Positions 1 through 5,518 of a stretch of 6,661 nucleotides of DNA are shown piece by piece. The notes beneath the pieces are model-generated. The model saw only the letters and a list, made by a program, of their open reading frames with translations, searched no databases and was not told the origin of the DNA. Positions within the stretch are counted from its first letter, which is position 1; the number at the start of each line of letters is the position of its first letter. This DNA is from Gammaproteobacteria bacterium (GTDB lineage Bacteria; Pseudomonadota; Gammaproteobacteria; Steroidobacterales; Steroidobacteraceae). The translations under genes and the position numbers were made by a program. The stretch is taken from contig JAQGOD010000476.1 of assembly GCA_028293775.1 (NCBI GenBank), positions 1-6,661 of the forward strand. The letters are read 5' to 3'.

Positions 1-2
1 CA

Positions 3-101
3 TACCAAAGCGCCGAGCTCGGCAAGACACTTGATTACCCGCCGCCCGGCCTCGAATCGTATGTGCCGGCGGTGGCACGCGGCGAATGGAAGGGGAAGTA
101 A
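3..101 (+). CDS. C-terminal end of a probable Gfo/Idh/MocA family oxidoreductase (partial)
   Basis: In the third forward frame the sequence is open from the window edge to a TAA at 99-101, giving about 32 residues that end in PPPGLESYVPAVARGEWKGK. A closing segment of the type 'PP.GLE.YVPAVA.GEW' is, from memory, common at the C-terminus of NAD(P)-dependent Gfo/Idh/MocA oxidoreductases that travel with DUF1080 proteins and sugar permeases. Such enzymes oxidise a sugar hydroxyl, often C3-OH, to a ketone. The catalytic and Rossmann domains lie outside the window, so the assignment rests on this tail and on the two genes that follow. The stop is 5 bp before the preferred start of the DUF1080 gene, so the two are probably co-transcribed. 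Confidence 0.55.
   Translation, partial: YQSAELGKTLDYPPPGLESYVPAVARGEWKGK
88..98 (+). promoter_or_regulatory. Shine-Dalgarno site of the DUF1080 gene
   Basis: A purine-rich GGAAGGGGAAG lies inside the last codons of the preceding gene, about 8-11 nt before the ATG at 107. It favours that ATG over the in-frame ATG at 86, which has no ribosome binding site in front of it and would put seven extra charged residues before the signal peptide. Confidence 0.55.
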
Positions 102-106
102 AAAAA

Positions 107-835
107 ATGTACAAGACAAGAATCAAGACTACGCTGTTCGTTGGGTTGGTGGTTCTGGCAAGCTTTATCGGCACAGGCATCAGCGGGGCAGCTATGGCAG
201 GTTCGGAGGATGCGCGGGCCGGCGACAGCGCGACCGGCAAGTGGCAGACGCTATTCGACGGCAAACTGCTCAATACCTTTCGCGGTTGGCGATCGGAGGA
301 CATGCCGAAGGGCTGGCACGTCGTCGACGCGACGCTTTCGAAGGAGGGGAACGTCGAGGATCTCGTGACGCGCGAGCCGTTCCGCGACTTCGAGCTCGAA
401 CTCGAATGGAGCATCGGCAAAGCGGGCAATAGCGGCGTCTTTTATCGCGGCACCCGTGAATACGATGAGATTTACTGGAGCGCCCCGGAGTATCAGCTGC
501 TTGACGATGCCAATGCGCCCGATGGCCGCAACCCATTGACTTCCGCAGCGTCGGCCTATGGCCTTTACGCCGCACCCGCCGGCGTGGTGAAGCCATTCGG
601 CGAGTGGAACAAGACCCGCATCCTCGTCAAGGGCAATCATGTCGAGCACTGGTTGAATGACCAGAAAGTAGTCGAATACGACTTAGGCAGCCCGGAGTGG
701 AAGGCGAAGGTTGCGGCCAGCAAGTTCTCGAAATACCCGAACTATGGCTTGGCAAAGGCAGGCGTCATCGGCATTCAAGGAGATCATCCCGGATCATTGG
801 CGCTGCGCCACATCCGCATCCGCGAGCTGCCGTGA
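107..835 (+). CDS. Secreted DUF1080 protein, 3-keto-disaccharide hydrolase-like
   Basis: This 242-residue protein has a DUF1080 (3-keto-disaccharide hydrolase, PF06439) fold. The start at 107 gives a standard signal peptide: basic MYKTRIK, a hydrophobic core at residues 9-26, and a likely signal peptidase I site after A31 (AMA|GS). The product is therefore exported to the periplasm. Family landmarks are LFDGK (49-53), GW (60-61), a conserved GNSGVFYRG at 107-115, EYQLLDD (128-134), GEWN in the second half, and the closing HIRIREL, where many relatives have FRNIRIREL. The family folds as a concanavalin-like beta sandwich. Some members act on 3-keto-glycosides made by Gfo/Idh/MocA dehydrogenases, releasing the aglycone or second sugar. 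The neighbours fit that role, but the substrate cannot be read from sequence. An upstream ATG at 86 is possible but less likely. The stop codon overlaps the next start (GTGA). Confidence 0.88.
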   Translation: MYKTRIKTTLFVGLVVLASFIGTGISGAAMAGSEDARAGDSATGKWQTLFDGKLLNTFRGWRSEDMPKGWHVVDATLSKEGNVEDLVTREPFRDFELELEWSIGKAGNSGVFYRGTREYDEIYWSAPEYQLLDDANAPDGRNPLTSAASAYGLYAAPAGVVKPFGEWNKTRILVKGNHVEHWLNDQKVVEYDLGSPEWKAKVAASKFSKYPNYGLAKAGVIGIQGDHPGSLALRHIRIRELP

Positions 836-2085
836 TCACAACTCTGGCGCCGGCGCGTCTCGCGCTGATGATGTTCTTGGAATATTTCATCTGGGGCGTG
901 TGGTTTGTCACCATGGGCACCTACCTCGGCCAAACCTTGCACTTCACCGATGCGCAGATTGGCCTCGCGTATGGAGCGACGGCCATCGGCGCGTTGGTGT
1001 CGCCCTTCTTTATCGGAATCGTCGCTGACCGCTGGTTCGCCAGCGAAAAGCTGCTGGCGGCGCTGCATTTTTTAGGCGCGGGCCTCATGTGGGTCGTATC
1101 GAGGCAGACATCGTTCGCCACTTTCTATCCGCTGCTGATCCTCTATGCCTTGTGCTACATGCCGACATTGTCGTTGACGAATTCCATCGCCTTTCATCAC
1201 TTAAAGGAATCCAGCAGCTTTCCCTACGTTCGAGTGCTCGGCACGTTGGGGTGGATTGCGGCAGGGATACTCATCGGCAAGAGCTTGCACGCTGATGCGC
1301 TGGTGACGCCGCTTAAAATCGCGGCCGGCGCCTCGCTGATCATGGCCGCCTACGCGCTTTTTTTGCCGCACACACCGCCGCAAGCGACGCATGCGCCCTT
1401 CAGGCTGCGCGACGCCTTGGGACTGGACGCATTGCAACTGCTGAAGAAAAGCGACTTCTTGATATTTGTGGTCGGATCATTCCTCTTGTGCATTCCCTTG
1501 CAGTTCTACTACACCTTTGCCAACCCGTTTCTGAATGAGATCAAAGTGCCCGAGGCCGCATTCATCCAGACCTTCGGACAGATCTCCGAAGTGGCGTTCA
1601 TGCTGGCACTGGCGTACTTACTGCGTACCTTCGGCATCAAGGTGATCATGCTGGTGGGGATGCTGGCATGGGGATTGCGCTATTTCGCCTTCGCCAACGG
1701 CGATGCGGGAAGCGGCATGTGGCTGATCTACGCGGGAATTTTATTGCACGGCGTTTGTTATGACTTTTTCTTTGTGGGCGGCCAGGTCTATACCGATCAG
1801 CGCGCCGGCGAAAAGATACGCGCCGCCGCGCAAGGCCTGATCAATTTCGTCACCAACGGCTTAGGCTACTTCGTCGGCGCTTTCGTCTCCGGCGCCATCG
1901 TGAACCGCTATGCCACCAGCGATTCGGCTTGCAGCGACGCCGCAGCCGCTGCGCATGCCTGTCTGCAGGTGAGGCACGATTGGCACGCAATTTGGATCAT
2001 TCCGGCGAGTGCGGCACTCGGGATCTTTTTGCTGTTCGGTCTGCTGTTTCGGCCGGCGAAAAGTCCCCCAACTCGTAGCGCATGA
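832..2085 (+). CDS. NupG-like MFS permease (nucleoside:H+ symporter family)
   Basis: This 417-residue major facilitator protein has about 12 hydrophobic segments. I chose the GTG at 832 because it overlaps the DUF1080 stop as GTGA and gives [19 protein letters not shown], with the first membrane helix where NupG has it; the open frame reaches further upstream only through DUF1080-coding DNA. Matches to E. coli NupG family patterns (PF03825) include [12 protein letters not shown] (21-32), GIVADRW (62-68), YMPTLSLTN from 109, [13 protein letters not shown] in the central loop, QISE (250-253), [10 protein letters not shown] from 311, and a final W-rich helix. NupG moves nucleosides with protons, but relatives next to DUF1080 and Gfo/Idh/MocA genes are more likely to carry the sugar or ketosugar of that pathway. 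It acts in the inner membrane, downstream of the periplasmic hydrolase. The alternative start ATG at 868 would remove part of the first helix. Confidence 0.9.
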   Translation: MITTLAPARLALMMFLEYFIWGVWFVTMGTYLGQTLHFTDAQIGLAYGATAIGALVSPFFIGIVADRWFASEKLLAALHFLGAGLMWVVSRQTSFATFYPLLILYALCYMPTLSLTNSIAFHHLKESSSFPYVRVLGTLGWIAAGILIGKSLHADALVTPLKIAAGASLIMAAYALFLPHTPPQATHAPFRLRDALGLDALQLLKKSDFLIFVVGSFLLCIPLQFYYTFANPFLNEIKVPEAAFIQTFGQISEVAFMLALAYLLRTFGIKVIMLVGMLAWGLRYFAFANGDAGSGMWLIYAGILLHGVCYDFFFVGGQVYTDQRAGEKIRAAAQGLINFVTNGLGYFVGAFVSGAIVNRYATSDSACSDAAAAAHACLQVRHDWHAIWIIPASAALGIFLLFGLLFRPAKSPPTRSA

Positions 2086-2174
2086 GTGGCGGGGGCTTGG
2101 CCGCCTTCAGCGCCGCAGCTATGCCGGTACGCACATACAGACAGGAAACGATCCAACCACGGCAAATTGTCTCG

Positions 2175-2218
2175 CGGCGTCAGTTGGCACCACCCGACGG
2201 CCATAGACTCGGCGTCAG
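2175..2218 (+). repeat. 9-bp direct repeat CGGCGTCAG upstream of the transglycosylase gene
   Basis: CGGCGTCAG occurs at 2175-2183 and again at 2210-2218, with a 35-bp offset, close to an integral number of helical turns (about 3.3). The two copies lie some 40-90 bp upstream of the candidate promoter of the MltD-like gene. The rest of the 2086-2316 gap shows no RNA gene or convincing coding sequence. A regulator-binding role is possible, but two 9-mers in GC-rich DNA may be chance. Confidence 0.25.
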
Positions 2219-2260
2219 CGGACGAATGGTTAACTTCACGTCGCTCTCGGACCTCGCTTC

Positions 2261-2291
2261 TTGCGCACTCGCGGCACTCCACTGTTATTAT
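2261..2291 (+). promoter_or_regulatory. Candidate sigma-70 promoter for the MltD-like gene
   Basis: An extended -10 element TGTTATTAT lies at 2283-2291 (TG, one base, then TATTAT, one mismatch to TATAAT). A weak -35, TTGCGC, is at 2261-2266 with a 19-bp spacer; the extended -10 may compensate for the long spacer. Transcription would start near 2298, giving a leader of about 20 nt before the ATG at 2317. This suggests the transglycosylase is transcribed independently of the sugar operon upstream. Confidence 0.5.
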
Positions 2292-2316
2292 CCGGGCCCC
2301 TTTGATTCTGCGCGAA

Positions 2317-4335
2317 ATGAACTTCACACGTCGAATACTGCTGCCGGCGATTGTCCTGGCGGTCTCCATCGGATGCTTTTCAGCCGGCGCGCAAGCCCCG
2401 GACTCAGGCCCGTTCGCGCACCCGCCTGAACTCGAGGCCGACGTGCGTTTCTGGATTCGCGTGTATACCGAGGTCACCACTGACCAAGGCCTGCTGCACG
2501 ATGACTGGAATCTCGGATTGGTGTACGAGGTGCTGCGATTCGATCCGGCGGACTCGCCGCGCCAGCGCGAGCATACGGTTATGCAGGCCAAGGCACGCTA
2601 CGCGGAATTGTTGCGCCGGTTTGCCGCCGGCAATACCGAAAACCTCACGGCGCATGAGCGGCGCATTCTGCATACATTCGGCGAAAAGGCGACGCCGGCG
2701 CAATTTCGCGATGCCATCGAGAGGATTCGCTTTCAGCTTGGACAGGCCGATCGCTTTCATGAAGGCTTGATCCGGGCCCAAGCCTATGAGGCGAATATTT
2801 CGCGTGTCCTCGCCGACCGCGGAGTACCTGCCGAAATAGGCGCGCTGCCTCACGTCGAGTCATCGTTCAACCCGGCGGCCTATTCCCGCGTCGGCGCCGC
2901 CGGCCTGTGGCAATTCATGCCGGGAACGGCCAAGCGCTACATGCGCGTCGATAGCCTGGTCGATCAACGCTTGGACCCTTATAGCGCGACCGAGGCGGCG
3001 GCGAATCTCATGCTCTATAACTACCGCCTGCTGGGTAGCTGGCCGCTGGCCGTCACAGCTTACAACCACGGGCCGGGGGGATTGCGGCGCGCTCAGGACG
3101 ATTTGGGGACCAGCAACATCGCCGTAATCGTCAAGCGCTATCAGGGCGCCACATTCGGATTTGCCTCGCGCAATTTTTATGTGGCGTTCCTCGCGGCGCT
3201 CGAGGTCGATCGCAACGCCGAGAAATATTTCGGCCCCTTGACGCACCTTCCAGACGCGCCCAGCACCCTCGTCACGGTGCCTGACTACATCGCCATCGAT
3301 GCGGTTGGCAAAGCGTTCAAGGCGGATTTGGGGGCGCTCAAGGTGTTGAACCCCGCGCTGCGTCCGCCGATTTGGAGCAAATCACGCTTCGTGCCGCGCG
3401 GATACGCTCTGCGCGTGCCGGGCTCGCCCCAGCCTGCCGACATCGTCGCGGCCTGGGCGCGGCTGTCGCCGGCGGAGCGCTACCTCGCGCAACGAAACGA
3501 CGGCGCGCATCGAATGCGACGCGGTGAGAGCCTGGCCGGCGTTGCAGCGGCCAGCGGCGTTACGGTCAATCGGCTGCTCGCCGTGAACGGCTGGAACGGC
3601 GCACGACCCGTGGAGCGCGGTGAGATCGTTCACATACCCCTGCCGGCATCGCGCGCCGACAGTGCCGAGACGCAAGCCATTGCTGCTGCCACGCCGGGCG
3701 TCGCCGCTGCGCCGCAGCCACCCGCTGCGAAGACCGCCGCAGCACCCAGTGCCGCCGTGACGAGCGCCGCTGCGGCGGATGCCCTAGCGCCGGCCGTTCC
3801 GACCGTGGCGAAGCTGCCGCCGCCGCCCAAAGAACCGGTCTCCGAGCGGCAAGCTGAGAGCGCGGCGCTGCTGCCGGCGGCGTCGCCGACCGGCAATGCC
3901 GACACCACTGACTACGGCGTCGGCCCGGGCAATACCGTGGTCGTACAGGCGGCGGAAACGCTGGGACACTTTGCAGACTGGTCCAAAGTCGGTTCGCAGT
4001 CGCTGCTTGCGCTCAACAAGCTGCACAAGAATGCCATGGTGACTCTCGGGCACAAAGTGAAATTGGATTTGTCTCGCGTAAGCGCCGCGCAATTCGAAGC
4101 AGCACGGCGCGAGTACCATCGGCAATTGCAGGAAAGCTTTTTCGCCGCTCACCGCATCTCGGGCACGGAGAACTACGTGATCAAGCGCGGCGACTCCCTA
4201 TGGATCATCGCGCAACAGCACGCGGATATGCCGGTATGGCTGGTTGCCGAATACAACCCCGATGTGGATTTCGGCGATGTACGGCCGGGGACTGCTATCG
4301 CTTTACCGCGGGTCGAAGCGATCAATCGCCAGTGA
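2317..4335 (+). CDS. mltD: MltD-like lytic murein transglycosylase with several LysM modules
   Basis: This 672-residue periplasmic enzyme cleaves peptidoglycan glycan strands non-hydrolytically, forming 1,6-anhydro-MurNAc ends. Residues 1-27 form a signal peptide (RR, hydrophobic core, GAQA|PD). C20 in VSIGC is not in a good lipobox, although E. coli MltD is a lipoprotein. The SLT domain (about 160-290) has the catalytic glutamate E181 in HVESSFNP, GLWQFMPGTA (196-205) and AYNHGPGG (248-255). A divergent LysM-like segment (YIAIDAV to LRVPG) follows, then LysM modules at about 399-442, 539-585 and 619-664. An Ala/Pro-rich linker fills 444-536. The protein is much longer than E. coli MltD (about 450 residues, two LysM), mainly through the linker and additional LysM-type modules. 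I chose the ATG at 2317 because it starts the signal peptide; the frame is open back to 2086, but that part has no secretion signal or family likeness. No strong ribosome binding site is visible. The 3' end overlaps the convergent lipoprotein gene. Confidence 0.93.
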   Translation: MNFTRRILLPAIVLAVSIGCFSAGAQAPDSGPFAHPPELEADVRFWIRVYTEVTTDQGLLHDDWNLGLVYEVLRFDPADSPRQREHTVMQAKARYAELLRRFAAGNTENLTAHERRILHTFGEKATPAQFRDAIERIRFQLGQADRFHEGLIRAQAYEANISRVLADRGVPAEIGALPHVESSFNPAAYSRVGAAGLWQFMPGTAKRYMRVDSLVDQRLDPYSATEAAANLMLYNYRLLGSWPLAVTAYNHGPGGLRRAQDDLGTSNIAVIVKRYQGATFGFASRNFYVAFLAALEVDRNAEKYFGPLTHLPDAPSTLVTVPDYIAIDAVGKAFKADLGALKVLNPALRPPIWSKSRFVPRGYALRVPGSPQPADIVAAWARLSPAERYLAQRNDGAHRMRRGESLAGVAAASGVTVNRLLAVNGWNGARPVERGEIVHIPLPASRADSAETQAIAAATPGVAAAPQPPAAKTAAAPSAAVTSAAAADALAPAVPTVAKLPPPPKEPVSERQAESAALLPAASPTGNADTTDYGVGPGNTVVVQAAETLGHFADWSKVGSQSLLALNKLHKNAMVTLGHKVKLDLSRVSAAQFEAARREYHRQLQESFFAAHRISGTENYVIKRGDSLWIIAQQHADMPVWLVAEYNPDVDFGDVRPGTAIALPRVEAINRQ

Positions 4336-4909
4336 CACCGCGAGAATGCAGGTACCCGGTCAAGGCCTGATGCGCCTCGCCGCCGGCGGCGAAGTTCACG
4401 ACTGAATTGTCCGCGCCGCGAACATCCAGCTGCAACTTCTGGCTCGCGGCCATTTGCTTGAGCACTTCTACGGTCAATTCGAAGTAGGCGGTCTGGCCCC
4501 AGGAGGCTACGGGTTGGTAGGGGCCTCTGCCCAGCTGAGGCGCATCGATGGGCGTGAGAACCCGCGGACCACTGTCGAGAATGAGAGTCAATGCGGCGGA
4601 AGACCTGATATCCGCGATGGGGCTATCGTTGCCGGGCGCAATGTGTACCCACAAGCCGTACACGATTGTCCCGCTCCGATCCCATTCCACGGGGCCCAAA
4701 TAGGCAAAACTGACCCTATTTCGCACGCTGTTAAGCACCCGCACGCCACCCTGATGAGCGGTAGGCAACAACTCGATCGGTTCCTTCAAGGAACCCACGG
4801 TCATGGCGGTGCGATCGTCCAAGTATTCAACGGGCTTGTCGGACGCCTGGCCCGCGCACGCGCTCAGCAGCGCGATGAGTAAACTTCCAGGGATCCATGA
4901 CAGACGCAT
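4322..4909 (-). CDS. Uncharacterised lipoprotein
   Basis: This 195-residue protein has a short basic N-terminus, a hydrophobic stretch, and a clear lipobox L15-S16-A17-C18 (LLSAC|AGQ), so it should be lipidated at C18. A17 and the residues after the cysteine (AGQA, no Asp at +2) favour outer-membrane sorting by the E. coli rule. The mature part starts VEYLDDRTAMTV, is rich in alternating hydrophobic residues (SFAYLGPVEW, IVYGLWVHI, LTLIL, AYFELTVEVL), and looks like a small beta-sandwich domain. I do not recognise a named family. There are no further cysteines and no transmembrane helix beyond the signal. The gene is convergent with the MltD-like gene, sharing 14 bp (4322-4335), and divergent from the L,D-transpeptidase gene. 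Its place between two cell-wall enzymes hints at an envelope role, but that is inference. The start is the only ATG that gives a complete signal; no Shine-Dalgarno is visible. Confidence 0.8.
   Translation of the reverse strand: MRLSWIPGSLLIALLSACAGQASDKPVEYLDDRTAMTVGSLKEPIELLPTAHQGGVRVLNSVRNRVSFAYLGPVEWDRSGTIVYGLWVHIAPGNDSPIADIRSSAALTLILDSGPRVLTPIDAPQLGRGPYQPVASWGQTAYFELTVEVLKQMAASQKLQLDVRGADNSVVNFAAGGEAHQALTGYLHSRGVTGD
4377..4392. repeat. 16-bp perfect palindrome inside the lipoprotein gene
   Basis: TCGCCGCCGGCGGCGA equals its own reverse complement. It lies about 42 bp past the stop of the MltD-like gene and within the C-terminal codons of the lipoprotein gene on the other strand (Phe-Ala-Ala-Gly-Gly-Glu-Ala region). 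It could form a GC-rich hairpin in the MltD transcript but has no T-run after it, so it is not a typical intrinsic terminator. Confidence 0.35.
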
Positions 4910-4916
4910 GACTCGC

Positions 4917-4922
4917 AGTATA
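4917..4922 (-). promoter_or_regulatory. Candidate -10 element (TATACT) of the lipoprotein gene
   Basis: On the minus strand TATACT is followed by exactly 7 nt (GCGAGTC) and then the ATG at 4909. A transcript would start at or next to the start codon, which agrees with the missing Shine-Dalgarno site. I see no good -35 at the usual distance. The element mirrors the one facing the L,D-transpeptidase gene. Confidence 0.4.
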
Positions 4923-4966
4923 GCGGGACGTGAGCTAGAGCCGATTATCGAGTTGCCGCTACCAGG

Positions 4967-4972
4967 TATACT
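4967..4972 (+). promoter_or_regulatory. Candidate -10 element (TATACT) of the L,D-transpeptidase gene
   Basis: TATACT is followed by 7 nt (TTTGGCA) and the ATG at 4980. A poor -35, TTATCG (4945-4950), lies 16 bp upstream. Transcription would begin at about the A of the start codon, giving a leaderless mRNA; no Shine-Dalgarno is present in the few bases before the ATG. Confidence 0.45.
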
Positions 4973-4979
4973 TTTGGCA

Positions 4980-5504
4980 ATGATTAAGCGATTTGGCCGT
5001 TATCCTGCAACAACCCTGTTGATATGTCTGATGCTGGCGACGACTGCGGGCTGGAGCCGCACCGTCATGGCAGACCCAGCCTTGGCCGATCGCGTGGTGG
5101 TCCACAAAGCCCAGCACAGGCTCTATCTCTACAACGGGGAGCGTCTTTTGGGGACTTACAAAGTCGCGTTGGGACTCAATCCGGTAGGACACAAGGAGCG
5201 GGAACGCGATTTCAAAACGCCCGAAGGCCGATACTTTCTTTCGCGCCGCAATACGCGCAGCGATTTTTTTCTGGCCATCCAAGTGTCTTACCCAAATAAA
5301 GAGGACGAGCAGCGTGCGCATAAGCGCGGCTGGGCGCCCGGCGGCTCGATCATGATTCACGGCTACCCGAACTCGCCCCACCACCCCGCGGCATATTATG
5401 AGTCGAACGACTGGACCGACGGCTGCATCGCGCTGTCGAATTCCGACATGGTCGAAGTCTGGATGCGTACGCAGGACAATATTCCGATCGAGATTTACCC
5501 CTAA
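4980..5504 (+). CDS. Periplasmic L,D-transpeptidase (YkuD domain)
   Basis: This 174-residue protein consists of a signal peptide and one YkuD domain. Residues 1-31 have a basic start (MIKRFGR), a hydrophobic core and a cleavage site VMA|D. The domain runs from about residue 37 (RVVVHKAQHRLYLY) to the C-terminus. Catalytic-site landmarks are H127 in MIHGYPN and C149 in WTDGCIALSN; the family consensus around the cysteine is SHGC, so this is the TDGC variant seen in some Gram-negative single-domain members. Such enzymes transfer between L- and D-centres of peptidoglycan stem peptides, making 3-3 crosslinks or attaching proteins, and a few instead hydrolyse such links. It has no LysM or other binding module. 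The ATG at 4980 is chosen because it gives the complete signal peptide; earlier in-frame codons lie within the oppositely oriented lipoprotein gene. The ppnN gene follows about 14 bp after the stop. Confidence 0.9.
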   Translation: MIKRFGRYPATTLLICLMLATTAGWSRTVMADPALADRVVVHKAQHRLYLYNGERLLGTYKVALGLNPVGHKERERDFKTPEGRYFLSRRNTRSDFFLAIQVSYPNKEDEQRAHKRGWAPGGSIMIHGYPNSPHHPAAYYESNDWTDGCIALSNSDMVEVWMRTQDNIPIEIYP

Positions 5505-5512
5505 GGATCAGG
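5503..5512 (+). promoter_or_regulatory. Possible Shine-Dalgarno site of ppnN overlapping the upstream stop codon
   Basis: AAGGATCAGG begins within the TAA of the L,D-transpeptidase gene. Its second AGG (5510-5512) is 6 nt before an in-frame GTG at 5519. This supports the GTG start and translation in tandem with the upstream gene. The competing ATG at 5546 has no comparable site. Confidence 0.4.
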
Positions 5513-5518
5513 TGCTGC

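Noticed and set aside
31..432. Open frame of 133 codons overlapping the DUF1080 gene
   Set aside because: Frame shadow of DUF1080; Arg/Gly-rich with no domain, while the overlapping frame carries a signal peptide and family motifs.
2088..2105. Hairpin GGCGG-8 nt-CCGCC just after the MFS gene
   Set aside because: Only five base pairs and no T-run follows, so it does not meet the pattern of an intrinsic terminator.
2086..2316. 77-codon N-terminal extension of the MltD-like gene starting at GTG 2086
   Set aside because: It would bury the signal peptide inside the protein and has no family likeness; a good promoter element lies inside it and the ATG at 2317 starts a normal signal peptide.
2082..2429. 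Open frame of 115 codons whose ATG overlaps the MFS stop codon (ATGA)
   Set aside because: The overlap looks like translational coupling, but the product has no recognisable domain or signal, is rich in Arg/Ser/Ala as out-of-frame GC-rich DNA usually is, and runs into the signal-peptide region of the MltD-like gene.
1908..2591. Minus-strand open frame of 227 codons across the MFS/MltD gap
   Set aside because: It overlaps both real genes on the other strand, is rich in Cys, Ser and Arg, and has no domain or ribosome binding site that I can see.
3646..3924. Ala/Pro-rich low-complexity stretch that could be taken for a repeat array or a frameshifted region
   Set aside because: It stays in frame between LysM modules and has no regular repeat unit; it is best read as a flexible linker of the transglycosylase.
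4454..4882. Plus-strand open frame of 142 codons opposite the lipoprotein gene
   Set aside because: No signal, motif or ribosome binding site, whereas the minus strand has a clear lipobox and a start next to a -10 element.
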